Positions 7,225 to 15,100 of a DNA stretch of 28,491 bases are shown piece after piece. Source of the DNA: a virus; IMG/VR virus record IMGVR_UViG_3300032287_001224, positions 1 through 28,491 of that record, one strand, 5' to 3'. The position numbers and the translations under genes were made by a program. Below the pieces are notes generated by a model. That model saw only the letters and a program-made list of their open reading frames with translations, had not been told where the DNA came from and did not search any database. The first letter of the stretch is position 1; each line of letters begins with the position of its first letter.

Positions 7225-8879
7225 TGCCTATTCTTGGAATATACGCATCAGCAATTACAGGAAATTTAACTTTATCCGTTGACTACCTTGTAGTTGCAGG
7301 CGGCGGCGGTGGCGGTTCAGGAGTAGGTGAAGGCGGCGGCGGTGGTGGCGCAGGTGGTTTTAGAACCTCTACACTTAGCCTAACTCCATCAACAACTTAC
7401 ACTGTAACTGTTGGCGCTGGCGGTGCGGCGGGAACAGGTTCAAACGACAGTTCAAATGGTTCTAACTCGGTCTTTAGCACTATCACATCTACCGGCGGTG
7501 GTAAAGGCGGTGGAGATGGATTAAACGCGGGATCGGGTGGATCGGGTGGCGGTTCTTCTTATGCCGGTTCAGTAGGTTCTGGAAATACTCCGAGCACTTC
7601 TCCCTCTCAAGGTAATAATGGTGGAGCCGGATTAGATAATTTTCCTCTTACGGGAACTTCTGGTGGTGGCGGTGGTGGAGCTTCAGCAGTTGGTGCTACT
7701 GGTCGTGCAGCAGGAACTGGTAATGGTGGTGCTGGAACAGCATCATCTATAACCGGATCATCTGTTACTTATGCCGGCGGCGGCGGCGGTGGACAAAACA
7801 ACACTGCAACAGTTTCAACAGGTGGTGCAGGTGGTGGCGGTAATGGTGCTACCAATAACAATGAAGCAACAGCAGGAACTGTTAATACAGGCGGTGGCGG
7901 TGGCGGTCAAATGGTTGGTGCAAATACTCGCAGAGCTAAAGCAGGTGGTTCAGGTGTTGTCATAGCCCAATACTCAGGCACAGTGCAGAAAGCAACTGGT
8001 GGAACTGTAACTACATCAGGTGGAAATACAATTCATACATTTAATTCATCAGGTGACTTTATTACTGCTGTTCCTAAAGCAACTGGTGGAACTATTACCT
8101 TTGATAATACAAATAAGTATTGGGTTCATACATTTACTTCTTCGGGAACATTTACTCCAAGCGTTGCACTAACTGCTGATTATCTTGTAGTCGCTGGCGG
8201 TGGCGGCGGTGGTGGTGTAGCTGGTGGATTACAAGAAGGCGGCGGTGGCGGTGGTGCAGGTGGATTACGTTGCACAGTTACAACGACTGGCGGCGGTGGT
8301 TCACTTGAATCAGCACTATCTTTAACTGCACAAGCATATACAGTAACAATTGGAGCAGGTGGTGCTGCTTCTACAAGCGGCAACAATTCAGTTTTTGACA
8401 CAATTACTTCAACCGCTGGTGGTAAGGGCGCAGAAGGTAACGGCGGCACAGGATTCAACGGCGGTTCTGGTGGTGGCGCGGCTAATTACAGCACCGGTGG
8501 AACAGGAACAACAAATCAAGGTTTTGCAGGCGGCGCAGGAGCATCACAAAGAGGCTCTGGCGGTGGTGGAGCAGGTGCAGTAGGCGCAACAGGAACAGTA
8601 AGTGCCGCAGGCGGCGCAGGCGTAGCAACAAGTATTACAGGCAGTTCTGTTACTTATGCTGGCGGCGGTGGTGGTGGTGGAAGTTATACCGGAGGCGCAC
8701 TTCCAACAGGCGGTGTTGGAGGTTCTGGCGGTGGCGGTGCTGGTGGTAATGGAAACTCAGGCACAGGAACTGCTGGCACAGCAAATCGTGGTGGTGGTGG
8801 TGGTGGCGGTGCAGGATCAGGTGTTGCAACAGGCGGTGCAGGTGGTTCAGGTATAGTTATCATTCGTTACCTAGCATAA
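7224..8879 (+). CDS. Duplicated glycine-rich tail adhesin
   Basis: A 551-residue protein with two homologous glycine-rich domains. Domain 1 (about residues 18-255) and domain 2 (about 318-551) both begin DYLVVAGGGGGG, pass through TYTVTVGAGG or AYTVTIGAGG and TSTGGGKGG or TSTAGGKGA, and end near SVTYAGGGGGG and GSGVVIAQY or GSGIVIIRY. A linker with HTFNSSGDF and VHTFTSSGTFTPS joins them. Polyglycine-rich sandwiches are known from receptor-binding phage adhesins such as the S16/T2 gp38 type, so receptor binding is the likely role (inference). Long G-rich codon runs such as GGCGGCGGT make this stretch prone to slippage. Confidence 0.78.
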   Translation: MPILGIYASAITGNLTLSVDYLVVAGGGGGGSGVGEGGGGGGAGGFRTSTLSLTPSTTYTVTVGAGGAAGTGSNDSSNGSNSVFSTITSTGGGKGGGDGLNAGSGGSGGGSSYAGSVGSGNTPSTSPSQGNNGGAGLDNFPLTGTSGGGGGGASAVGATGRAAGTGNGGAGTASSITGSSVTYAGGGGGGQNNTATVSTGGAGGGGNGATNNNEATAGTVNTGGGGGGQMVGANTRRAKAGGSGVVIAQYSGTVQKATGGTVTTSGGNTIHTFNSSGDFITAVPKATGGTITFDNTNKYWVHTFTSSGTFTPSVALTADYLVVAGGGGGGGVAGGLQEGGGGGGAGGLRCTVTTTGGGGSLESALSLTAQAYTVTIGAGGAASTSGNNSVFDTITSTAGGKGAEGNGGTGFNGGSGGGAANYSTGGTGTTNQGFAGGAGASQRGSGGGGAGAVGATGTVSAAGGAGVATSITGSSVTYAGGGGGGGSYTGGALPTGGVGGSGGGGAGGNGNSGTGTAGTANRGGGGGGGAGSGVATGGAGGSGIVIIRYLA

Positions 8880-8889
8880 GGAGATCCAA

Positions 8890-9096
8890 ATGACCAAAGA
8901 TAATGTAACTAAAATTAAAGAAACTAAGCCAACACAATGCTTTAGTTATGAAGTTAATATGCTTGTCCATATCATTGCAGATGACGAGGCAACCGCTAAG
9001 GCTCAGCTAGATGATAAAGGCGGTATTATGACTAAACGCGATGTTAAGTTAGTAAACACAGTAACGCTTTACGGCGAAGATAAGGATAAAGAATAA
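8890..9096 (+). CDS. Small hypothetical protein
   Basis: A 68-residue hydrophilic protein starting at ATG 8890 after AAGGAG (8878-8883), an excellent ribosome binding site. It has an N-terminal Lys/Thr-rich piece, then a beta-alpha-beta layout (CFSYEVNMLVHIIADDEATAKAQL...RDVKLVNTVTLYG). No family is recognised. It is coupled to the next gene by a TAATG overlap, so the pair may work together as fibre accessory or assembly proteins. Confidence 0.65.
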   Translation: MTKDNVTKIKETKPTQCFSYEVNMLVHIIADDEATAKAQLDDKGGIMTKRDVKLVNTVTLYGEDKDKE

Positions 9097-9437
9097 TGGC
9101 ACATTTTGCTAAAGTAGTAGATGGCATTGTTGAACAAGTAATTGTTGCAGACACTGCAGAGTGGTGTGAAAACAATCTTGGTGGCACTTGGATTCAAACT
9201 TCTTATAACACCACTGGTAATACACATACACTAGGTGGAACACCATTGCATAAGAATTATGCAGGCATTGGATATACTTGGGATGGTGTTGGCTTTGCTG
9301 CGCCACAACCTTATCCATCTTGGACAAAGAACTTAGATACTTATCTATGGGAAGCACCAACTCCTATGCCAACTGATGACAAGCGTTATGAGTGGGATGA
9401 AGAAACAACATCTTGGATTGAATCACCAACACTTTAA
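9096..9437 (+). CDS. Conserved tail-region protein of aquatic phages
   Basis: A 113-residue protein with the layout MAHFAKVVDGIVEQVIVAD, GGTWIQTSYNT, HKNYAGIGYTWD and APQPYPSWT, then Y-WDEETTSWIE. I recall proteins of this layout from cyanophages and other marine or freshwater phages, mostly in tail-fibre regions and with no proven function; a fibre assembly or attachment role is often suggested. Here it is the last gene of the structural transcript, four residues' worth of sequence before a strong terminator. The start is a TAATG overlap with the preceding gene. Confidence 0.75.
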   Translation: MAHFAKVVDGIVEQVIVADTAEWCENNLGGTWIQTSYNTTGNTHTLGGTPLHKNYAGIGYTWDGVGFAAPQPYPSWTKNLDTYLWEAPTPMPTDDKRYEWDEETTSWIESPTL

Positions 9438-9454
9438 GTAATACTAGTTCTACC

Positions 9455-9479
9455 AGCCCCGCCTAGTGCGGGGCTTTTT
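9455..9479 (+). terminator. Rho-independent terminator after fibre genes
   Basis: AGCCCCGC (9455-9462) pairs perfectly with GCGGGGCT (9468-9475) around a CTAGT loop, and TTTTTATTTT follows. This is a textbook intrinsic terminator, and it closes the transcript that covers the capsid and fibre genes. Confidence 0.92.
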
Positions 9480-9504
9480 ATTTTGACGACCTAAAGGAGA
9501 TTAA

Positions 9505-11409
9505 GTGGCATACGGCGATGACATTACCGAGGGCATACCCTACGTATTATCTAATCCTTCTGGTTCTACAACCTATTCACTTACTGGTGAAGCCTTTGAT
9601 GTAGCTATCGCTGGTATGCCATTCTTCCTAATGACTAGTGATGATGCACCTTATCGTCGCGTCACAGCGCAGTATCGTAAGCAACAAATTGACCAGACAC
9701 GTGAGGCTGGAGAACAGACACTTACCGGTTGGTGGGTTAGATCTCAATCATCATTCCACCTTGGAGCTGGCATTAAATATCTTGAACCACAACAAGAAGA
9801 ATCGCTACGTTTCCAATTTACAGAGTCTAAAGGTATAGATATCTGGACTAGAGGCCAGGCTACCTTGCTTAATGACACAGCCAGTTTCTACTCAGGCTCT
9901 GCTGCTGCTCAGTTAATTGGTGTCAATGATGGAACCAATGACTGCATCTTAGTAACAGATGGAACTGCGTTAAAGAAGATTACAACTGGTGGTTCTTCAA
10001 GCACTTATACTCAAGCTGGCACAGCATCTACTATCTATAGCCTTACCACTAATGGTAAGCAATACTTCTTCATCAATGGCACCCACGTCCACCGAGGTAA
10101 CCTTGCTGGAACTACAAGCGATACTGAAATCTACAACGCATCTAGCACTACTCGTGCCACTATTCGTTATGTAAAGCAGCGCCTTATTGCTGCTATTGAC
10201 AACAAGATTTATGAACTAGATGCTAATAACGCCTCTGGTGCGCTACCTGGTGTTTTCTTTACCCATCCTAATACCTCTTGGGTCTGGTCTAGTATATCTG
10301 AAGGACCACAAGCTATCTATATCTCTGGATATGATCCAAATGGAACGTCATCATCTGTCTTTAAAATTGGCCTAGATACTGCAAATGCTAACGCTTTAGG
10401 TTTCCCAGAGTTATTAACACCTACCGTTGTTATTGATATGCCACAAGGTGAGCGCATCAATGACTTTGATGTTTACCTTGGTGCCTATGCAGTTCTTGCA
10501 ACTAGTTTAGGCTTTAGAGTAGGTATCTCTGATGCAACTGGAGACATCCAGTATGGGCCACTTCTATTTAAAGATGCCCCTTGTAACGCTATCGCTTTCA
10601 AAGATAATTATGCCTACATTGCGACCCTTGTAGATGGTGCTGCAGGTTTAGTTCGTGTAGATCTATCTACTACTGTTCTAGGAAATAGCCTATTCTTTCC
10701 TTGGGCTTGGGACCTTATAGCAACTGGCACTACTACCACTGCATCCCAAGTTGCCTTCTTTGGCAACTCAGATAGAGCTGCATTTACCAATGACAATAAT
10801 GTTTGGGCTGAATCAACTACCCTAGTAGCAAGTGGATACTTGCGAACTGGTTACATCCGTTACAACACACTAGAAGCTAAGATATTTAAGTTGATGCAGG
10901 CACGAGTAGATACTACTAACGGTGGAATCTTAATTCAATCTGTTGACTCTATTGACAACTTCTACACTATTGGTAACTTCTCACAAGAATCAGCAGTGCC
11001 AGAGATTAATATTAACTATCCTCAAACTGCCCAAGAGTATCTTGGCTTCCAGTTCACGCTGTCTCGTTCAACAACTGATACAACCAAGGGTCCATTGTTT
11101 ACTGGATACCAACTCAAGTCACTACCAGCAGTTCCACGTCAAAGACTTATCCAATACCCACTCTCCTGCTTTGATCACGAATCAGATAGTCTTGGTGTAG
11201 AGATTGGCTATGAGGGTTCTGCATATGCTCGTATGGCCCAGTTAGAGGCTATTGAATCTAACGGAGACAGCATCCAGATCCAAGACTTTAGAACAGGTGA
11301 GTCCTATATCGGCCTCATAGAAGAAATGGATTTTATTAATAGAACCCCATCAGACAAACGATTCTCCGGATACGGCGGATTACTACTAGTAACAATTCGG
11401 AGTTTATAA
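9505..11409 (+). CDS. Large tail structural protein
   Basis: A 634-residue protein starting at GTG 9505 with a strong AAAGGAG ribosome binding site (9493-9499). Much of it is beta-rich and repetitive in a propeller-like manner (YSLTTNGKQYFFINGTHVHRG, IYISGYDP, NDFDVYLGAYAVLATSLGF). The C-terminal part (about 540-634) contains LSCFDHESDSLGVEIGYEGS, QLEAIESNGD, IQDFRTGESYIGLIEEMDF and RFSGYGGLLLVTIRS, a compact beta domain. A tail nozzle/stabilisation protein or a minor tail protein are the main options. It follows a terminator, so it needs its own promoter or read-through; none is obvious in the 25-base spacer. Confidence 0.7.
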   Translation: MAYGDDITEGIPYVLSNPSGSTTYSLTGEAFDVAIAGMPFFLMTSDDAPYRRVTAQYRKQQIDQTREAGEQTLTGWWVRSQSSFHLGAGIKYLEPQQEESLRFQFTESKGIDIWTRGQATLLNDTASFYSGSAAAQLIGVNDGTNDCILVTDGTALKKITTGGSSSTYTQAGTASTIYSLTTNGKQYFFINGTHVHRGNLAGTTSDTEIYNASSTTRATIRYVKQRLIAAIDNKIYELDANNASGALPGVFFTHPNTSWVWSSISEGPQAIYISGYDPNGTSSSVFKIGLDTANANALGFPELLTPTVVIDMPQGERINDFDVYLGAYAVLATSLGFRVGISDATGDIQYGPLLFKDAPCNAIAFKDNYAYIATLVDGAAGLVRVDLSTTVLGNSLFFPWAWDLIATGTTTTASQVAFFGNSDRAAFTNDNNVWAESTTLVASGYLRTGYIRYNTLEAKIFKLMQARVDTTNGGILIQSVDSIDNFYTIGNFSQESAVPEININYPQTAQEYLGFQFTLSRSTTDTTKGPLFTGYQLKSLPAVPRQRLIQYPLSCFDHESDSLGVEIGYEGSAYARMAQLEAIESNGDSIQIQDFRTGESYIGLIEEMDFINRTPSDKRFSGYGGLLLVTIRSL

Positions 11410-11410
11410 G

Positions 11411-11611
11411 ATGACACTCACCAACTGGGCCTCACTTATCGTAGCTGGTATTGCAATTGCTACAGCCTTTGCTGCAACTATCAGATGGATGGTTAAGCAC
11501 TACCTATATGAACTGCGCCCGAATGGAGGCAGTAGTTTAAAGGATCAAGTCAACCGCTTAGAGCGTAGAGTTGATGAGGTAATAGATATGTTGATTGAGA
11601 ACCGCAAATGA
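11411..11611 (+). CDS. Membrane protein with coiled coil, candidate holin or lysis accessory
   Basis: A 66-residue protein. One hydrophobic segment (residues about 6-24, WASLIVAGIAIATAFAAT) is followed by RWMVKHYLYELRPNGG and a heptad-like coil (LKDQVNRLERRVDEVIDMLIENR). This one-membrane-helix plus coiled-coil layout is common in lysis cassettes of actinobacteriophages. It lies one base after the tail gene and overlaps the endolysin start (ATGA). It probably takes part in membrane permeabilisation or its timing; the gene at 12093-12290 is the other holin candidate. Confidence 0.7.
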   Translation: MTLTNWASLIVAGIAIATAFAATIRWMVKHYLYELRPNGGSSLKDQVNRLERRVDEVIDMLIENRK

Positions 11612-12093
11612 GCCAAGTAGATAAGTTCCTAGAAATAGCTCAGGCAGAGGTCGGCGTAGTAGAAGCCGAAGGTAACAAGGTTAAATACAATAAGAACAAC
11701 GGACAACCTTGGTGTGGTTACTTCGTTAACTGGTGTGCTACCAAAGCCAAAATAAAGATTCCTAACTGCGTTTACACACCTGCTGGTAAGGCAGGCTTTA
11801 TGGGTCTTGGCACTTGGTTCAATGCAGCAACAGAAAAGCCACAACCTGGCGACATAGTTTTCTTCGACTTCCCTGGCGGCGAGAAGGTAGACCACGTAGG
11901 AATTATCCTCAAGGATAACGGCGACGGAACAGTTACCACCATCGAAGGCAATACCAGTCCAGAGAAGAAACCAACTGGCTCACAAGCCAATGGCGGAGAA
12001 GTTGCCTTACGCATCCGTGCGTATAAAGCAAACAATAAGCGCAAGCTCGGTGTATATATCGTCGGGTTTGGCAGACCGAAATGGAGCAAGTAA
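11608..12093 (+). CDS. CHAP-domain endolysin
   Basis: A 161-residue single-domain peptidoglycan hydrolase. The CHAP motifs are complete: catalytic Cys36 in QPWCGYFVNW, GDIVFFDF at 81-88, His96 in DHVGII, and the third polar position in TIEGN (residues 111-115). CHAP enzymes cut amide or peptide bonds in peptidoglycan. No separate cell-wall-binding domain is visible; the C-terminal KANNKRKLGVYIVGFGRP belongs to the fold. There is no signal peptide, so release must depend on a holin. It sits between two membrane-protein genes, a standard lysis cassette. Confidence 0.9.
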   Translation: MSQVDKFLEIAQAEVGVVEAEGNKVKYNKNNGQPWCGYFVNWCATKAKIKIPNCVYTPAGKAGFMGLGTWFNAATEKPQPGDIVFFDFPGGEKVDHVGIILKDNGDGTVTTIEGNTSPEKKPTGSQANGGEVALRIRAYKANNKRKLGVYIVGFGRPKWSK

Positions 12094-12290
12094 TGAATAA
12101 AGCAATTCTAAAGTCAATGACAGCAACATACCTACGTGCAGGTGTAGCTGCTGTATTGGCTCTCTATCTAGCTGGCGAAACCGATCCTAAGAAACTATTA
12201 ATGGCACTAGCTGCTGCAGTTGCTGGACCGCTTCTCAAGGCACTTAACCCTAAAGAAACTGAATACGGTATAGGTTCTAAGAAGGCGTAA
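12093..12290 (+). CDS. Holin-like small membrane protein
   Basis: A 65-residue protein with two hydrophobic helices (about residues 12-27, YLRAGVAAVLALYLAG, and 35-51, LLMALAAAVAGPLLKAL) separated by a charged turn (ETDPKK) and followed by a polar tail ending SKKA. Position after the endolysin and the two-helix layout fit a holin. I chose ATG 12093, which overlaps the endolysin stop (TAATG) and has GGAG six bases upstream; an in-frame ATG at 12081 would add four residues but lacks a comparable site. A strong terminator follows. Confidence 0.72.
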   Translation: MNKAILKSMTATYLRAGVAAVLALYLAGETDPKKLLMALAAAVAGPLLKALNPKETEYGIGSKKA

Positions 12291-12316
12291 TCTAACTTTC
12301 TGCGAGGCAACATATG

Positions 12317-12359
12317 GCTCCACTCCAGGCGAATCCTGGGGTGGAGCTTATTTTTTTTA
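12317..12359 (+). terminator. Rho-independent terminator after lysis genes
   Basis: GCTCCACTCCAGG (12317-12329) pairs with CCTGGGGTGGAGC (12335-12347): 13 pairs with a single G-U, a 5-base loop, and then TTATTTTTTTT. It closes the tail/lysis transcript. On the other strand no T tract follows, so it acts mainly rightward. Confidence 0.95.
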
Positions 12360-12366
12360 TGCCGTT

Positions 12367-12594
12367 TTATTCTTTATCTACTGGGCAAGGAACGATTACT
12401 AGATTGCCACAGTTGACGCAGGTAGCGTCAAGGTGATACCAGACCAGCTCGTAGTCTTCAAAGGAAGCCATAATGTTAAAGACTTGTGACCCACAAGGAC
12501 AAACGTGTATCGGTCCCAAGGACCTTAGATCTGTGCCAAATTTATCAGGCAGACGGTTTTTATTTTTAAACAGGGTTGGTAGACGGAGCCGCAC
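12367..12594 (-). CDS. Zinc-ribbon protein, leftward
   Basis: The coding part is clear from LGPIHVCPCGSQVFNIMASF through EDYELVWYHLDATCVNCGN to VPCPVDKE. Cysteines at residues 32, 34, 59 and 62 could bind zinc. I recall very similar 70-80 residue proteins in actinobacteriophage genomes, with no function known. The frame stays open further upstream, but that part runs over a promoter-like TATAAT and an inverted repeat, so I start at GTG 12594 (75 residues); no good ribosome binding site is visible, so the start is uncertain. It is the only leftward gene between the lysis and replication operons. Confidence 0.72.
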   Translation of the reverse strand: MRLRLPTLFKNKNRLPDKFGTDLRSLGPIHVCPCGSQVFNIMASFEDYELVWYHLDATCVNCGNLVIVPCPVDKE

Positions 12595-12606
12595 AGTAAC
12601 CGTATA

Positions 12607-12644
12607 CTGACCGTTACGCGCCCCTAAAGGGCGCTCTGACCGTT
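12607..12644. promoter_or_regulatory. Direct repeats framing an inverted repeat (candidate operator)
   Basis: CTGACCGTT occurs at 12607-12615 and again at 12636-12644, 29 bases apart. Between them GCGCCC (12618-12623) and GGGCGC (12629-12634) form a perfect hairpin with a CTAAA loop. The block lies in the divergent control region, in the likely 5' leader of the leftward zinc-ribbon gene and upstream of the rightward operon. It looks like a regulator binding site or a structured leader; the binding protein is unknown. Confidence 0.5.
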
Positions 12645-12663
12645 TAAACTCGCTCACGCTCGT

Positions 12664-12669
12664 ATTATA
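12664..12669 (-). promoter_or_regulatory. -10 element of leftward promoter
   Basis: Read leftward this is a perfect TATAAT. It is about 70 bases ahead of the GTG of the leftward zinc-ribbon gene. A -35 match is poor (GTTGTT-like sequence near 12685-12690). Read rightward the same site gives TATTATA, so the element may serve both directions, but no good rightward -35 is visible. Confidence 0.5.
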
Positions 12670-12715
12670 CACAGACTCTAGTAAAACAACGCCTAGTAGG
12701 GAAAGCGGGCGTGTC

Positions 12716-13315
12716 GTGATACGATTCACGCCCAAGGAAAGAAGGTGGCCCATCACAACGGTTGTTGGAATAGAGGGTATTGATTACGCAGTTCTAGTAG
12801 CTGATAGTCAAATTACAGAATCTAATCTAGTAACTCTTGCACTTAGCACACCGAAGATAGTTGAGATAGGTAAATTCCTACTTGCTATATCCGGTGATAC
12901 TAGACCAGGAGATATACTTGCTTACAACTGGAAGCCACCTGCTTATCGTGGGGAGAATCCAGTAAGTTTTATGGGGAAGAAAGTTATCCCTAGTATTATC
13001 AAGGCTTTTAATGAAAACAACTACGACTTCAATAAGGTGGATCCAGATGGTGGTTTCGATTATTTACTTAGCTTTAACGGCAATATCTTTCGGGTTGCTT
13101 GTGACCTCTCTTTTTTCCAAAGCGATGTCGGAGCTTACGCTATCGGTAGTGGCGGTCAGTTTGCTCTTGGGTATCTTTATTCAGACATCCAGACTGATTT
13201 AGAACTAGAAGACGCAAAGCGACTCGCCCGAAAAGCAGTTGAGATTGCGTCGGTCCTTGACGTGAATACCGGCAAGCCTTTACAGTTGGTAGTCCAAGAG
13301 AGGACGATATTTTGA
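12716..13315 (+). CDS. Proteasome beta-like / HslV-like Ntn hydrolase
   Basis: A 199-residue protein. After a 13-residue basic leader the sequence TTVVGIEG begins the proteasome fold. With Thr14 as catalytic Thr1, Asp30 falls at proteasome Asp17 (VADSQIT) and Lys47 (STPKIVEI) at about Lys33; LLAISGDTRPGD and AYAIGSGGQFALGYLYS fit the later strand and the conserved GSGG turn. These are the key positions of the family, so an N-terminal-threonine peptidase is likely. The substrate is unknown. Start GTG 12716 has AGGGAAAG ten bases upstream. First gene of the long rightward operon; its stop overlaps the next start. Confidence 0.8.
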   Translation: MIRFTPKERRWPITTVVGIEGIDYAVLVADSQITESNLVTLALSTPKIVEIGKFLLAISGDTRPGDILAYNWKPPAYRGENPVSFMGKKVIPSIIKAFNENNYDFNKVDPDGGFDYLLSFNGNIFRVACDLSFFQSDVGAYAIGSGGQFALGYLYSDIQTDLELEDAKRLARKAVEIASVLDVNTGKPLQLVVQERTIF

Positions 13316-14151
13316 TTAAACGTGTAGTTATGTTTTCCGGAGGTATCGGATCTTGGGGCGCAGCCAAAATGGTTGCCAACAGATTTGGCACCGAAGGATT
13401 GTATCTAGTCTTCACTGATGTAAAGGGAAGCAATGAATCCCCACACATTGGCGAAGACGAAGATACCTACCGTTTCATTAAAGATGCTGCTGAAAATGTA
13501 GGTGGAACTTTGGTTTACCTAAATGAAGGTAGAGATATTTGGGAAGTATTTAAGGATAGAAATTTCTTAGGCAATAGTAGACTTGCACATTGTTCTCATA
13601 TTTTAAAACAGAAGCCAGCTCGTGAATGGCTTAATGAAAACTGTGATTATAGAAATACAATAGTTTATGTTGGGGTAGATTGGACTGAAACCCATCGGTT
13701 ACCAGCAATCATTAAGAACTATAAACCTTATGAAGCACAGGCTCCGCTATCAATCCCTTACTATCATTCAACTACCAAACCTTATTGGGACAAAGAAGAA
13801 CTTATGAAGTGGGCGCAGAATGAAGGATTGAAAACTCCAAGACTTTACGATCTTGGATTCTCGCATAATAATTGTGGCGGTGGCTGTGTTCGTGCAGGAC
13901 AGGGCCAATTTAAAAAACTATTAGAAGTTATGCCTGAACGCTTTGAAATGTGGGAACGCAAGGAGCAGGAAACAATTGCCCATATTGGCAAGGATGTATC
14001 CATCCTTACTGAGATGGTAGCTGGAGTTAAGAAGCCTTTGCCTTTAATTGAATTAAGGCGTAGAGTAGAGGCTAAGCAGGCAGTAGATGAATTAGATATT
14101 GGCGGATGTGGATGTTTCTTCCAAGAAGATGAGAGGGAAATTAATGAGTAA
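13312..14151 (+). CDS. PAPS reductase-like PP-loop protein with extra cysteines
   Basis: A 279-residue protein of the adenine-nucleotide alpha-hydrolase (PP-loop) superfamily: SGGIGSWGA at residues 9-17, LYLVFTDVKG near 30-39 and the VGVDWTE strand near 121-126. Cys94 (AHCSHILK), Cys188 and Cys192 (NNCGGGC) and Cys266/Cys268 (GGCGC) could hold an iron-sulfur cluster, as in sulfur-transfer members. Such phage proteins are often called phosphoadenosine phosphosulfate reductase; a role in RNA or DNA thiolation is equally possible. Start TTG 13312 overlaps the upstream stop and has AGAGAGGA ahead of it. Confidence 0.75.
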   Translation: MIKRVVMFSGGIGSWGAAKMVANRFGTEGLYLVFTDVKGSNESPHIGEDEDTYRFIKDAAENVGGTLVYLNEGRDIWEVFKDRNFLGNSRLAHCSHILKQKPAREWLNENCDYRNTIVYVGVDWTETHRLPAIIKNYKPYEAQAPLSIPYYHSTTKPYWDKEELMKWAQNEGLKTPRLYDLGFSHNNCGGGCVRAGQGQFKKLLEVMPERFEMWERKEQETIAHIGKDVSILTEMVAGVKKPLPLIELRRRVEAKQAVDELDIGGCGCFFQEDEREINE

Positions 14152-15100
14152 TCCAAAAGAGTTTTTATTAGAAGTGTTGCATCAGAAGGATGCTAACAAG
14201 TCTCGTTCTAAGCAGACCCAAGTCGGTCCATCAGAGATTGGTGGTTGCCGTCGCAAAGTTTGGTATCGGTTGAATGACCAACCTGAAACCAACTTTGCAC
14301 TGAAGAAGTTAGCTGCCATTATGGGAACTGCTATCCACTCAGAGATTGAAAAGTCTATTGAGGCTATTGATCCCAATGGTGAAAAGTATTGGGTTGAAAC
14401 TGAGGTTGAGTATGGTGGTATCAAAGCTCATATAGATTTATTTATACCAGAAACCGGTGATGTAGTTGATTGGAAAACAGTCAAGGTAAAGAACCTAAAC
14501 TACTTCCCATCAACGCAACAGCGTTGGCAGGTGCAGGTATATGGATACCTATTAGAAAAATCTGGTAAGGCTAAAGTTAACAATGTAAATCTTGTGGCAA
14601 TTGCGCGTGATGGTGATGAGGGCGATGTAAGACTGCACTCAGAACCTTATGACGAAGCAATAGCACTTGAAGCTCTTGCTTGGTTGGAAGCACTTAAAGA
14701 ATCTACGACAGCACCAGACCCTGAAAAGGATGAGAATTTTTGCAAGCATTACTGCCAGTTCTATGACGCATCTGGTGAGATGGGTTGCGTTGGTCTAAAA
14801 AAAGAACGTATACAAATCAGTGAGGTATTGATACCGGACCCTGATGTTGACAAAAATGCGTTGTTATATTTACAGTATGACGCACAGATTAAAGAACTAG
14901 AAAAACAAAAGGATTCCTTGAAGGCCAGCTTCGAGGGAGTAATAGGTAGCACTCTTAGCGGAGTGCAAATCAGTTGGACAACAGTTGCTGGTAGGTCTAC
15001 TGTTGATGACAATGAAGTTGAGAAACTTCTAGGTTTTGTTCCTAAGAAATTTGGACCAGAATCTAATCGCTTATCTATCAAACAAAGTGGAGGAAAGTAA
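14144..15100 (+). CDS. Cas4/RecB-type exonuclease with Fe-S cysteines
   Basis: A 318-residue PD-(D/E)XK nuclease. His65 (GTAIHSEIE), Asp98 (HIDLF), Asp109-x-Lys111 (VVDWKTVK) and Gln129/Gln131 (QVQVYGYL) give the RecB/Cas4 active site. Cys35 (GGCRRKVWY) with Cys200, Cys204 and Cys215 matches the split four-cysteine iron-sulfur site of Cas4 and AddB. It probably resects DNA during phage recombination or replication. Residues about 225-270 form a coiled coil (AQIKELEKQKDSLKA). I use ATG 14144, with GAGAGGGA just upstream; a longer frame to 14099 would overlap the previous gene deeply. No CRISPR array is seen nearby. Confidence 0.85.
   Translation: MSNPKEFLLEVLHQKDANKSRSKQTQVGPSEIGGCRRKVWYRLNDQPETNFALKKLAAIMGTAIHSEIEKSIEAIDPNGEKYWVETEVEYGGIKAHIDLFIPETGDVVDWKTVKVKNLNYFPSTQQRWQVQVYGYLLEKSGKAKVNNVNLVAIARDGDEGDVRLHSEPYDEAIALEALAWLEALKESTTAPDPEKDENFCKHYCQFYDASGEMGCVGLKKERIQISEVLIPDPDVDKNALLYLQYDAQIKELEKQKDSLKASFEGVIGSTLSGVQISWTTVAGRSTVDDNEVEKLLGFVPKKFGPESNRLSIKQSGGK

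Noticed and set aside
8180-8458. Leftward proline-rich frame opposite the glycine-rich adhesin
   Set aside because: Glycine codons read backwards give proline; this is a by-product of the repeat composition.
12595-12756. Longer start for the leftward zinc-ribbon gene (to 12756)
   Set aside because: The extension crosses a TATAAT element and the operator-like repeats and overlaps the start of the Ntn hydrolase gene.
14144-15100. Cas4 of a CRISPR system
   Set aside because: No other cas gene or array is present, and such RecB/Cas4 nucleases are common in phage recombination operons.
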